DNA of 64,000 bases, taken from contig NC_064615.1 in assembly GCF_023898315.1 (NCBI RefSeq), positions 1,186,389,413 through 1,186,453,412 of the forward strand, in the 5' to 3' direction. Of the stretch, positions 31,600 through 42,949 are shown piece after piece. The translations under genes and the position numbers were made by a program. Numbering within the stretch: position 1 is the stretch's first letter; every line of letters begins with the position of its first letter. The notes under the pieces were generated by a model, which was not told the DNA's origin, did not search any database, and saw nothing but the letters and a program-made list of their open reading frames with translations. This DNA is from Schistocerca nitens (lineage: Eukaryota > Arthropoda > Insecta > Orthoptera > Acrididae).

Positions 31600-34000
31600 A
31601 AGCTCGCATATTACTAGGTGCAGAAATTTGGTTGAAACCTGAAATTGATAGCAGTGAGATTTTTGAAGAAAATTTGAATGTTCATTGAAAGGACATGCTA
31701 ATGGGAAATGCAGATGGTGCACCTCCTAATGTAACCAAAAGTTTTAGAGAAAAGTTCATTTTGCTTGTACCTAAGTTCCAAGTTATACTGTAATCATTGA
31801 TGGTGACTAATTACCAAGCAGTCAAGTGGGGAAGTAAAAGATCTGTTAGTAGTGGGTGTGAAAAGACATCGTGTGAAGCAATACTAAATGCCTTCTCTGA
31901 AAACTACTGAGAACAGATAGCTAGGAACCCCACTACTGATGGAAATATATTAGATCTGATGGCAACAAACAGACCTGACGTCTTGGAGGAAGTCCACATT
32001 CTGAAGTTTATCAGTGACATTGAGGCAGTTGTAGCAACTAGGGAGATAAGCAATAGTGTCAATGAGGAACTTGAAATCTGTAGCTTAGGATAGACTAAAT
32101 TGAAAAGGATAGGAGAAAATGGCACAACTATGGCTCAAGAATAGTTGATAATGCACCGGACAGCTATGTACCCAGTAGCACAGTTAGCTATGAGGCACAT
32201 TCTCCTTGGTTTACATGCACTGTAAAGAAACCTCTAAAGGAACAGACTACTGCATGACAGGTATAAAACAAAGCATAGGGCTACAGAGGGAGATGGTGAA
32301 TGAAACACATTTTGCCGTCAAGAGAAGAATGTGTAGAGCATTCAGTGACTATCATAGCAGAATGTTATTAAATGATGTTTCACAAAACCCAAAGAAATTC
32401 TATTTTTGTGTAAAGGCTCTCAATGGCCCAAAGTTAGTTTCCAGCTCATTTGAAAATGAGATAGGAACTGAAACTGAGGGCAGCAAAGCAAAAGTACAAA
32501 TGCTTAACTCTGTTTAACTGTTCCTTTACAATAGAATTGCCCATAATTAATTCTCGTACCACTGAAAAGGTAAGTTAAATAAGTGTTGAGAAACAGGTGT
32601 AATTGTTAAAAATGAACAGCCTCAGCACACATCGTAATACCTATTAGATTCTATACTGTATTCTTCTAATTATAACCTATTGTAGATCCCTTGAACAAAA
32701 ATACATGCCCAGTAGTTTGACAAAAGCAGATGTCAAACCCATTTATAAAAAGGGTACTAGAAGTGATCTCTAAAATTACCATCCAATATTCTGGAACCCC
32801 TTTCTTGCAGAATCTTAGAACATATTCTGATCTGAAACATAAAATGGTATCTTGAACATAACGGCCTCCAACATGCCAACCAGCATGGATTCCAAAAACA
32901 TTGATAATGTAATACCCTACTTGCACTTTTCTCACATTACATCCGCATAGTTGTGGATTATGGCAGTCAGGTAGATACAGTGTTTCTAGAATTCTGAAAC
33001 GCATTTGACTCAATACTAAATCTATGCTTATTGGCTAAAGTACAATGGCATGGGTTATCAAACGAAATTTGTTACTGGGTTGAGCATGTTTTGGTGTGGG
33101 GAGTCATTGTCAGATGTAGAAGTAATTCCAGGTATGCACCAGACAAGTGTGTTGGGACACCTGCATTTCGTGCTGTATATTAATGACCTTACAAACAATA
33201 TTAAAATTAATCTTAGGCATTTTGCAGATTAGGCAGATATCTATAGTGAAATACGGCTGAAAGAAGCTGCTGAAATATTCAAACAGATCTTGATAGAATT
33301 TCAAAGTAGTGCAAAGATTGGCAACTGGCTTTAAATGTTGAGAAATGTAAAATTGTGCACTTCAGAGAACAAAAAAAGAGTATCCTGTGACTACAATATC
33401 AGTGAATAACAATTGGAATTGGTCAACTTAGACAAATACTTAGGTATAACACTTGCAGGGATATGAAATGGAATGATCATATAGCTTTGTCATGGGTAAA
33501 GCAAGTGATTGACTCCAGTGTATTGGTAGAATATTGGGAAATTGGCATAAGTCTACAAAGCTTACAAATCACTCACGTGATCCATTCTGGAATATTGTTA
33601 AAGAGTGTGTTCTCATACCAAAGGACTGACAGGAATATCGAATGTAAACAGAGGAGGACATTATGAAAGGTCAGGTTTGTATAGCGTGTGGGAGAGTGTC
33701 ACAGAGGTGGCGAAGAAACTGAACCAGCAGACTGTCGAAGGTAAAAGTAAACTTTTCTGAGAAAGCCTACTTCCAATGTTTCAACAACAGACTTTAAATG
33801 ATGAAATGAGTAGTGAGGAGAAGATTATATTAACTGCAGCACACATAGATGTACTCAATCAATCATTTTTCCTGTCCTTAGCAAGTGAATGGAATGGGAA
33901 GAAACCGTAATAACTGCTGAAATGGGAGATAATCCCTGTCATGCACTTCAGTGATTTGCAGAGTTTAGACGCAGATGTAGATATCGCATGAAAATATGCA
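31600..34000 (+). mobile_element. Jockey-like LINE, nearly full ORF2 span, decayed
   Basis: Endonuclease end and linker at 31860-32520 (GNILDLMATNRPDVLEE, FAVKRRMCRAFSDYHSRMLL, NDVSQNPKKFYFCVKALNGP), RT at 32700-33500 (DVKPIYKKGT, LHFVLYINDLTNNIKINLRH), thumb at 33400-33660, and a 3' end at about 33880-33980 (ccctgtcatgcacttcagtg ... gtagatatcg). The palm motif FADD reads FAD-stop at about 33218-33229. The C-terminal GESVT-type region (gtgggagagtgtcacagagg) lies at 33689-33710. Clearly dead. Same family as the fragments at 16020, 25140 and 39300. Confidence 0.75.
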
Positions 34001-34189
34001 AACTTACTGATTTGTATCTCCCTAAGATTTTCAGTCATTTGAAATGTAAATATGGCTAAACTAAGATGTTTAAGGAACATCAAAAATGATTATCATCATC
34101 CTATTTTAAATTCTCGTCAATGTGGAGCCCTAAAAGACAAGTTATTGTTTCTTCCCCAGGTGTTACACTTACTAGATGTGCATAAATGA

Positions 34190-34440
34190 ATATTTTGTGT
34201 CTTTTTTTTGTTGTTGAAGGTGAGATAAATCACAAGAAATTACTCAACAATATTCTGATGAAAATTATTTACCAAATTTTCTGTTGCTGTTCATATGTGT
34301 GGATGACTACAACAGTAGTGTCATCTGCAAAATGAATTAATTCTGTTCATTTTATTTTAGATGGAAGAATGATAATAATCACGAGAAGCAATAGTGGGCC
34401 TAAGATAAAAATCTTGTGGGAACCTGCGGTTTTCCCCATT
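34190..34440 (-). mobile_element. LINE RT palm fragment
   Basis: The reverse complement encodes HFADDTTVVVIHT, with FADD at 34320-34331. Upstream is a decayed VPQ.....LRPT stretch corresponding to VPQGS.LGPLLF. It is probably a Jockey/CR1-like RT. Only this exon-sized piece is present. Confidence 0.6.
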
Positions 34441-34866
34441 CGTAAAAATCTCCCCTGCTTGCACTGTGTGTGTAGACTCTACCCCACTCCACTCTACCTG
34501 GCTGGATTGCTGGGTCCCGTTCTACCAAAATGGCCAGTCTGCCTCTCATGTCGTCATGCATTCACAACTCTCTAAAGGGCAGGGGCGTGCTAGCCAGCAG
34601 TTCTGACACCACTTCTCTCCTGGGGATTGTTGTGGTGGGGCCGTCATGTACCCATTTGGTGGCAGCCCCAGGACAACATAGGGATTGCATTGCCGATGCC
34701 CGAGCTGTAAACTCCCCGTGTATGCCGAGGCGTAGATGCCCGTCTTCTCGGGGCATCGGGACTCCCGGCAATGACCGTCGTGCCAAGTGGTCTCTGCTGT
34801 GGCTGGGTGGTGCCTTTGGGGAGAGCACCTACTCAGAGTGGGTAGCATCAGGGCAGATGACTCGCA

Positions 34867-35768
34867 ATGAAGCAGAGCAAGTCATCACTTGCCGGTGACC
34901 GAACGGCGCCAACAGTCTCTGAGAAGGGAAATATCGAATACAATGCTGTCAGGTACGATCGTAAATCGCTTCCCTTCCTCGCCACGCCGTGGGAAGAATG
35001 TAGGGCTGCAGAAAGAAGAGTGCCGTATTCGCCTCGCTATTTAGTCTGTAGCAGAATGGGTGGGGACTCCTTTTTACGTAAGAAGCGTCAGTTTTTTGTT
35101 GAACCTCTTGAGGATAAGTTTTGGGAAGCGACAGCACTGTCAAAGATGAGAAACGGTGCAGTATTGATTCAGACAGCATCCCCAGGCCTTACTCGCCTGC
35201 GACCAGCTGGGTGATATTACCGTTTCTGTCACTCCCCGTAAAAGCCTCGACACGGTGCAGGGGATTTTTTTCCATCGTGACCTCCTCTTGCAGTCTGACG
35301 ACGAGCTCCACGCCGATGGCAGGACGTTCATTTCATCCGATGCGTTTACAGGGGACCCGGAGACAACAACCGGTGCCTTCATCTTGGCCTTTGAGGGTGA
35401 TACTTTGCCTAAAAATTTCGAGGTGGTGGTTTACCGCTGTGATGTTAAAACCGTATGTCCCTCCCCCTATGCGGTGCTTTAAGTGCTGGAAATTTGGGCA
35501 CATGTCTTCTTGCTCCATTTCTAGTGCCACACGTCTAGACTGCGGACGTCCACTGCATCCACGTACTCCGTGTGCACTTCCTCCCACTTGTATCGACAGT
35601 GGAGACCGCCACTCCCCCTGCTCACCAGACTGCACAGTACTCCAAAAGGAGTGGAAAATCGTGGAGTACAACACACTGGACCGGTTGACTTACCGAGAGG
35701 CTAAATGTAACCTCATTCAGCTGACGTCCACATATGCTGCAGCTACTTCGACATCACATAGTAATTAG
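34867..35768 (+). pseudogene. I-like LINE ORF1 (gag-like with zinc knuckle)
   Basis: Three frames in series. 34867-35214: VRYDRKSLPFLATPWEECRA, QFFVEPLEDKFWEATALSKM. 35215-35482: VSVTPRKSLDTVQGIFFHRD, AFILAFEGDTLPKNFEVVVY, RCDVKT. 35470-35768: PPMRCFKCWKFGHMSSC, DCGRPLHPRTPCALPP, DSGDRHSPCSPDC, EYNTLDRLTYREAK. The CCHC-type cluster binds nucleic acid in the element RNP. Two frameshifts break it. It is the best-preserved ORF1 C-terminus together with that of copy C. Confidence 0.85.
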
Positions 35769-37099
35769 ATACACTTTGCTGCCGGAATACATCTGCCTCC
35801 TTTGTGGTAGGGGGCAAATATTCTTCTGTTGCTCCCAAAGCACCTACTTCGGAGCAATACTCTGTCTAACGCGGGGAACATCGATCCCCTCCCCCCGGCC
35901 GGAGAAGCGACAGCTTCCTCCGGCTCCTCTCGTGCAGAAGCAGTCCCGTGAGACTCTCTCTTCAAAGGTCTCCACTAACGCCACAGTGGACACTCGCCAG
36001 TGGCTAAAGCAGCCTTAAGCTGCCGGACGGTCTTCCTCCCTGCCTGAAGCTATTTCAGAGAAGTCCTCCCTTAAGAGAAGCGAGAGGGCAAGCCAACCAA
36101 AAAGAAGACTGCCGAGAAACGGGACCCTCCGCTGGCCTCGACACCACCACTCCCTACCGGTTCTGCATCTGAGCATGAGATGGAGATTTCAGCGTCCCTT
36201 AATCTCACTGACGCTTCATCCACTCAATCGGTGGCAGCAGGTGACTCCGAGGCATAAACTGCTTCCTTGCGTGCTTCGCGCCTTCCCAGCCTCACGGTAA
36301 CGTCATCCTCCAGTGGAATTGCAGCAGTTTTTTCCACCACCTGACTGAGCTGTGGCAACTTTTAAGCTTTAAACCTGCTTTCTGCATTGCCCTCTAGGAA
36401 ACCTAGTTTCTGACAGTGCAGAACCCGGCCCTCCGTGGCTATCGGGGATATTACGAGAACCGTAGTGAGTATAATAGTGTGTCGGGTGGAGTTTGTGTTG
36501 TTGTCCTGAACTCGATATGTAGTGAACCCGTGCCCCCTTCAAACTCCTCTTAAAGCTGTGGCTGTCAGGATAAGGACGACAGAGGAAGTATCCGTGTGCA
36601 ATGTATATCTTCCTCCAGATTGTGCAGTACTCCTGAATACTGGGGCCCCCCACACATTTCAATTTGGCTCACGGTACTTCCTCAGCCATCGAATTATTAC
36701 TTTGCAGACCGGGACATCTCCCATCAGTCCACTGAAGAGCCCACAATGACTTGTGTGGTGGTGACCACTTCCCCATCTTCCTGTCACTCCTCCTGCATAG
36801 CGCCCATGGATGCTTACCCAGATGGGCTATAAACAAGGTAGACTGGGAAGCTGTCACCTATGCCATCACCATTAAATCTCCCCCACATGGCACGGCAACA
36901 CCGATGTGGTGGTCGAATGAGTCACCGAAACAATTGTTTCTGCAGTGGAAAATGCGATCTCTCGTTCCTCAGGATGCCCCGGTGAAAGACAGTACCTTGG
37001 TGGTCGTCGGAAATTGCTGAGGCTATTAAAGAGTGTAGGCGGGCTCTACAGTCTCGTAAGCGGCACCCTTTCCTGGAGCACCTAATAGCTTTAAATGGC

Positions 37100-38120
37100 T
37101 CTGTGCCTGCGTTCCCCAGTTTATAAAAAGATGGAAACAGGAGGGTTGGGAGAGGTACGTCTCAACCATTGGGTGCCATACATCACTTTCCCGAGTCTGG
37201 ACGGAGATCAGACATGTTTTTGGGTAACAGACCCCGCACAGGTGTGCCTGGCATTCATATAAATTGAGTGTTATCTACCGACTAAAATGCACTTGCCACG
37301 CACTTTCGTGTCCACTATGCTTAGGCCTCTGCGTCGGAAAATTACCCCCTGCCTTTCGTACCTTCGAACAGCTGATGGAAGGGAAACTCCTCTTTTTCAC
37401 TACACACCACAGTGAATCGTATAACGCTCCATTTACTGAGTGGAAGCTCCTCAGCGCTCTTTCTCATTGCCCCGACACAGCTCCTGGGCCAGATCAGATC
37501 TGCAGTCAGACGATTAAACATCTCTTGTCGGACTTCCAGTGACATATCCTTGTCATCTTCAACCCCATGTGGAGGGATGGCACATTCCCGTCGCAATGGT
37601 GGGAGAGCATCATCGTTCCTGTGCCGAAACCCGGTAAAAACCCACTTGATGTGGATAGCTATTGGCCCATCATCCTCACCGATGTTCTTTTTAAGCTGCT
37701 AGAACGTATGGTACGTCGGCATTTCTGTTGGCTCCTGGAGTCACATGGCCTACTGGCTCTATGCGGTCGCTCTACCACTGATAATCTAGTGTCCCTTGAG
37801 TCTGTCATCTGAACAGCCTTTACCAGATGCCAACACCTGGTTACCATCTTTTTTTATTTACGAAAAGCTTAGGACACGACCTGGCAACATCATATCGTTG
37901 CCACATTATATGAATGGGGTCTCTGATGCCGTTCCTTATTTTTATCCAAAATTTCCCTTCTGTGTCAAAGTTGGTGCCTCCCATAGTTCCCTCCATACCC
38001 AGGAGAATGGAGTGATGCAGGGCTCTGTATTGAGTGTATCGCTATTTTTAGTGGCCATTAATGGTCTAGCAGCAGCTGTAGGGCATAACCTTGGTATGCA
38101 CAACAAACTGCATGCCATTT
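37100..38120 (+). pseudogene. I-like LINE ORF2 reverse transcriptase region
   Basis: Blocks: APGPDQICSQTIKHLLSDF (37465-37542), WRDGTFPSQWWESIIVPVPK with PGKNPLDVDSYWPIILTDVL (37567-37700), LVSLESVI, then NGVMQGSVLSVSLFLVAING at about 38005-38070. The catalytic YxDD block expected just after LAAAVGHN is missing; the sequence passes into unrelated C-terminal codons. Cannot encode an active RT. Confidence 0.8.
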
Positions 38121-38769
38121 AAGGAGAATACGAGTGTGTGGAAGACCTCCATGCGGGCCTCTTGCAGGGACTCTGCGGTTCTCTGCTGGCTCCGCATCAG
38201 CCATGCTTGAGAGACCCACGGCTGTCTCCTGCGCCGTGAAGACCCACCTCATTGTCATTTGGATGCCCAGGTGATGAGTGTCCCATATTCTGTTGCACTG
38301 TCCGGCTTTCACTGCCCTGCAATGAAATCTTCAGTTTCTGTACTCATTACCATTAATTATAGCAGATAACTCCTCATCAGCTGATTTAGTTTTATGCATG
38401 GGGGGGGGGGGTTTATCCTTCATCCTTCTATCTAAGTTTTAGCGCTTGTTGTTTGTTCCTCTGTATCCTCCACCCTATCTCTTTTAGGCTAAAGGTTTTA
38501 AGGTGTTTTTTTTCTCGTGGTCAGCCAGCCACAGTCATCGACTCTCTTGTTCTAATCCCTTCTACCTGTTTCTTGTGTCTATCTCTCTCTGGTTTTCTTG
38601 TCCTATTTTGTTCGTTGTAGTGTTCATTGTGCTGTGAATGTCATTTGTTTTATTCTTTCTCTTGTGGAATTGTTTTAAAAAGGAACAAGGGACCAATGAC
38701 GTAGCAATTTGGTCTCTTCCCCCCCCCCCCCCCCCCCTCCTCTTTAAACCAACCAACTTACAAAGTAAC

Positions 38770-39180
38770 ATGCCTTTTGCAGAGGAACATAAATATGAGC
38801 CCCTTGCAAACCTTGCATTTCGTGTCACGTGAATCGGTACAAAGTGCAGAATCAATCAGAATAAATACTCTGTATAGATGGACAAGTGAAAAGTTTGAGA
38901 AAAAAAGAGACAGATGTCATAGTATCAAAAATGTAGCTGGAAATGAATATCATGAAATTCGCAATTCCATGTTGAAAAATATCATGCCAACCTGTGAAAC
39001 TGAAGTCTGTCCAGCAATTAGGTCCCATGAGCTCAATAAATATATTAAAAATATTATGAATTCAAGAGAGAATTTTGAAAAAGAAGTAAATGAAAGTTAC
39101 AAAGGCATTTTCATCACTTGCGAAAAATCCCCTCTGAGGATATAGTCAAGGAGTAATGAATTGAAAAATATAATGCGATC
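38770..39180 (+). other. Orphan 122-codon open frame, origin unknown
   Basis: 38777-39145 is open and Lys/Glu/Asn-rich (RESVQSAESIRINTLYRWTS, EKFEKKRDRCHSIKNVAGNE). I cannot match it to a TE or host family. It lies between the 3' end of LINE copy D and a Jockey-like fragment. Codon use is AT-leaning and not distinctive. It could be the upstream coding part of the Jockey-like element, a host exon, or chance. Confidence 0.3.
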
Positions 39181-39299
39181 CTCCAGAAAAATCTACCCTG
39201 CTTCCAGGATTGTCATAAGCAGTAAGTGAGAGCAGTACTGACCAAATCAACTGCAGAATTAATGAGATTTGTGATAGATTAGGTGCTATGATTATAAAG

Positions 39300-40006
39300 T
39301 CAAGTTAGTTCTTATTCAAAGATTGTTTGGCCAAGGATGGACTGATTTCTGAAAAGCATTTGACGCAGTACCACACCTAAGGTTATTATCAAAAGTGTGA
39401 TCATATGGGGTATCAAGTGAAATTTATGATTGGATTGAGGCCTTTTTGGTAGGGAGGACACAGCATGTTACGTTGGTTGAAAAGTCATCATCAGGTGAAG
39501 AAGTAACTTGGGTGTGATCCAGGGAAGTGTATTGGGACCCTTGCTGTTCCTTTTATATGTTAAAGACTTCGAAGACAATGTTAATAATAACCCGAGACTT
39601 TTTCCAGAAAATACAGTTGTCTATACTGGTATATTGTCCAAAAGAAGCTGCATAAATATTATGTCAGTTCTTGATAACATTTCAATGTGATGCAAAGATT
39701 GGCAACTTGCTTTAAATGTTCGGAAATGTAAAATTGCATACTTCAAAAAATGAAAAAACATAGTACCCTATAATATCAATGAGTCACAGTTGGAATCGGC
39801 CAACTTTTACAAATACCTGGGTGTAACACTTTGTAGGGACATGAAATGGAGTGACCACATACCCTCAGTTGTGGGTAAAGCAGGTGGTTGACTTCCATTT
39901 ATTGGTAGAATACTGGGGAAGTGCAGTCTCTCATGTGACCACTTCTAGAATATTTCTCAAGTGTGTGAGACCTGTGCCAAATAGGGCTAACTGAGGATAT
40001 TAAACA
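39300..40006 (+). mobile_element. Jockey-like LINE, left piece (host of nested insertions)
   Basis: RT blocks: KAFDAVPHLRLLSKV, VSSEIYDWIEAFLVGRTQHV, GVIQGSVLGPLLFLLYVKDF (39508-39570), FPENTVVYT where FADDT is expected (both catalytic Asp lost, about 39600-39612), CRDMKWSDHIPSVVG (about 39835-39870), and PVPNRAN near 39970. The element resumes at 40742 after a Tc1-like insertion and again at 52058 after the gypsy provirus. Confidence 0.8.
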
Positions 40007-40008
40007 TA

Positions 40009-40739
40009 CAGAGAGAGACAATTATTGAACTATATGAAATAAAATCATCATAACCTCTGAATGGTTTGCGTTAGGAAGTTTAAACTGCAAGGTTTGCTTC
40101 GGGGCATGCTGGGAACTAGTGTGCATGTGCATGGTCTGGTTTAGCGATGAAGCCCACTTTCATTTGGATGGTTCGTCAATAAGCAGAATTGTTGCATTTG
40201 GGAGAATGAGACTGCATTTTGCAATCAAGAAGTCTCTTCACCCTAAACTGATGACTATGTGGTGTGCAATGTCCAGTCATGGAATAATCGGAGTGATATT
40301 CCTTGATGGTGTGGTGAGCACCCGGATATTATGGGAGGGTTTTGGAAGATGATTTCATCCCCATTTATCAAAGTGGCCCTGATTTCACCATCGAAAGCAC
40401 TTTAACTGCATTGTGGCTCTGTGGTACCCAGAGGCCACTGGCATGGGCCTCGATTGACTGCCATTTTCTCCAGATCAGAACATATGTCAGTCCTTCTTGT
40501 GGGACTACATTAAAAACAATGTTTACAGCAATAATCCCAGCTCCAACACTACTGCCGGCCATGCAAAATTTCGCTAAGGGTCTGCTCCTAACCTTCACAA
40601 AGGATGGCAGGCATATCGAACATGTCATAAACTAAATCCAAATATCTATAGTGATGTCTACATGTTGAATAAAATGATGCACACCATAGTTTGTAACTAA
40701 TTTACATTTTTTTCATACAGTTCAATAACTGTCACCCTG
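40009..40739 (+). mobile_element. Tc1/mariner-superfamily transposon, decayed
   Basis: TA at 40007-40008 and 40740-40741. Termini cagagagagacaattattga (left) and, on minus, cagggtgacagttattgaac (right) are imperfect inverted repeats. Transposase remnants: VWFSDEAHFHLDGSSISRIV (40131-40190, with the first catalytic Asp), MTMWCAMSSHGIIGVIFLDG (40251-40310), then SPDQNICQSFLWDYIKNNVY (about 40470-40530), where Asn-Pro-Cys-Asp is expected. At 731 bp, shortened and frameshifted, it is dead. It splits the Jockey-like LINE. Confidence 0.8.
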
Positions 40740-40741
40740 TA

Positions 40742-40950
40742 TACAGAGAACGGCAGCACGGAAGGTCCCAGGTATTTTTGATACATGGGAGAGTGTCACA
40801 AAGATACTGAAATGGCAGACCCCTGAGGATAGATGTAAACTACCCTGAGGAAGTCTACTAACAAAGTTTCAAGAGCCAGCTTTAAATGATGACTCTAGTA
40901 ATATTCAACCACCTCCTATGTATCGCTCATATAGAGATTGTGAGGATAAG
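40742..40950 (+). mobile_element. Jockey-like LINE, middle piece
   Basis: Continues tacagagaacggcagcacgg, gggagagtgtcacaaagata, ctgaaatggcagacccctga, down to gattgtgaggataag. This is the family's region just before its 3' end. The last five bases ataag (40946-40950) form the gypsy TSD. Confidence 0.8.
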
Positions 40951-41533
40951 TATGGTATCCACCACTATTAAAGCTCCACACCAAACAATGCATCATTGGT
41001 TGCACCTCTCCATGTGCTACTAATATTGCGGGCCACCTCTGTGCGTGTGCACGTGCTTCAAACCACAATGTTGGCTTCCAATGGCACTCAACGACTGGCC
41101 GCACAGGATATATAGCGACCTGAGCTGCCGGCTCCATTAACTGTGAAGCCTTATTTATCGCCACCACCAACATCTACAAGCCAGTTCTCATCATGCTATG
41201 TTTTACTCCACAACTTGGGAGTGCTACACTGCAGTGGACCTGCTGATCAGTATTGATTTGGCTGTGCTTTGGATTAGAATCTGAGTGCTATACTGGAACT
41301 TGGACTTAAACATTCACTAGGTTTAGTATGTCAGCGGGCTTGTGATTCTGCCAGAATTCTGCATTTCATGTGCGCTTCCCGAACTTTGGTATAACCACCA
41401 TCAATTTATATAATTTTCCATAAAGTGTTCAACTACAACTTGGCGCTTGGTAACAAAGTTATTTTTATGAGTGTTTTGTCAATAAACCGTAGAATGGTGT
41501 TATATTTGTTGTGTTATTCCTGGTTATGTCACA
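40951..41533 (+). repeat. 5' LTR
   Basis: Pairs with 51486-52052. Shared landmarks: gtatccaccactattaaagc / gtatccaccattattaaggc, ccattaactgtgaagcctta, tggacctgctg, ggcttgtgattctgc, ttccataaagtgttcaacta, acttggcgcttggtaaca, ttgtgttat. It starts TATGG where the 3' LTR has TGTAG, so the terminal TG has mutated. There are many substitutions and small indels between the LTRs, so the insertion is old. The end at 41533 (caca) is set by alignment to the 3' LTR and is approximate. Confidence 0.85.
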
Positions 41534-41540
41534 ATAAAAT

Positions 41541-42470
41541 GGCGCCAAGTCAGCAAACATCTGCATTGGAAGCTCTACTCATTCAACTTATTCTTCAGCA
41601 GGATGTGAACCAGAAGCAGCTACTGAACATCTTCCAACCACTTCTTCAAAGCATACTGCAAATGCAAGCAACGCAGCAAGTGCTGGCTATTCCTCACTTC
41701 AATGAGGCTTTAGAGGATTGGGAAACCTATGAATCAAGATAACTAGAGCATATCCACACATTCAAGGTAACTGATGCCAGCCTCATGAAATCTTTCTTTT
41801 TGACTTTGTCAAAACCTGGAATTTACTTGCTGCTGTGCCATCTGGACCCCTTATCTAATCCTTCAGAGCTCAACTTTTCAAATATTGGTTTGTTGCTGAT
41901 TAATTATTACCAGCAGCATACCCATGTTATTTCCTCCCAGGTAGCATTTTACCAATGCAAGAGACAGCCAAATCAGACTCATAAAGAATTGGCTGCAGAG
42001 CTGTAAGCTTTAGGGCGGAAATGCTATTTTGTTGCCCCTAAAAGTGAGTCCTATGCAGAAGAAATGATCGTGGACATGGTCATCCGGAGTACTCCAGGCA
42101 GGGATTTCTAGCACGAGGCACTTCAACTCGAAGACCCGTCATTAGACCAAGTTTTGAACTTAGCACAAAGTTTCAAAGTGACTCAAGCAGCAGACTGGAA
42201 TCGTGGATCGACATAGCAGCCATTAATGTAAACACATACCAGGCAGCTGCCAATGGCCACACTAGTGGTGATTTGGACGTAGCAACAGTACAGGCAGGAT
42301 GCCGTACCATCGACTTACAACGTCCTCCATCCCACTCAAGCCATTCAGACTGGTATTGGTTAGTGAAATGTCTGCCATCCCATCCGGATTGTGTTAAAAA
42401 CATCAGTGTGAGGACTGCCCTGACAAATGGACCTATTGCTAAAACCGCTCTGTCAATGGCCATTTAGCTT
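41541..42470 (+). pseudogene. gypsy gag remnant
   Basis: Starts at ATG 41539-41541 (MAPSQQTSALEALLIQLILQ), then LLQSILQMQATQQVL. After a stop comes TFKVTDASLMKSFFLTLSKP (41763-41820) and YYQQHTHVISSQVAFYQCKR, QPNQTHKELAAEL (to 42005), a gag-like capsid region. Later frames to 42470 cover a decayed zinc-knuckle stretch. The first stop follows EDWETYESR at 41740, so no intact Gag is possible. Confidence 0.75.
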
Positions 42471-42517
42471 ATGTATGCCTTAAGTCCTGTCAGGCAAGGC
42501 AGACTCCTGCCCAACAG

Positions 42518-42906
42518 GTGGATGTTAATCTGGTAGCCACTACAGACCATCAAGAGACCACCAATAAACTTTTTGTAGAAGTGCAAATTGCAGAGAAACC
42601 AATTCAGTTAAAAGTAAATATCGGTGCAACCATTAGCATTCTGAATTATGGTATCTATTTGAATCTTGGAGCACCTCCCTTGCAAAAAACAGATGTCTAG
42701 TGGTATATAATAAACGCATCAAGTCTAACTGCCAACATCATATCATCACCTGCCACATTACCTTCTTAGTCATTAACAGTGATTCCACTGAGAACTTGTT
42801 TGGACTTCACTCTTTTCAGAAATTTGGGCTTTCAATAGAAGATTCTGTGTATTTGGTATTTGAAGGTGGTTCGCACTCGGACCTAGAGACACTGCTAGGA
42901 TTATAA
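42518..42906 (+). pseudogene. gypsy protease remnant
   Basis: FVEVQIAEKPIQLKVNIGAT then ISILNYGIYLNLGAPPL (42560-42685) is the retropepsin core. The active-site triad normally reads Asp-Thr/Ser-Gly; here it is Asn-Ile-Gly, so the catalytic aspartate is lost. The second frame, 42700-42906, holds FLVINSDSTENLFGLHSFQK, the downstream part of the domain. Confidence 0.75.
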
Positions 42907-42949
42907 GGACCTGTTCACCCTGGAGCTCAGCACTGCAAAGGATTTGAGG

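Larger units (their letters stand above)
34615..38760 (+). mobile_element. I-like LINE copy D, internally deleted
   Basis: 5' UTR homology to copy C starts near 34620. ORF1 34867-35770, ORF2 endonuclease pieces 36300-36830, RT 37080-38110, then a jump to the C-terminal Cys/His tail (about 38280-38310) and the 3' UTR. It ends in tttggtctct, poly-C and aaaccaaccaactta at about 38760, the same 3' end as copy C (acaaaccaaccaact, 51213). The endonuclease lacks its middle part (join at about 36642, where cctgaatac meets tggggccccc), and RNase H is missing. Many frameshifts and stops. Confidence 0.85.
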
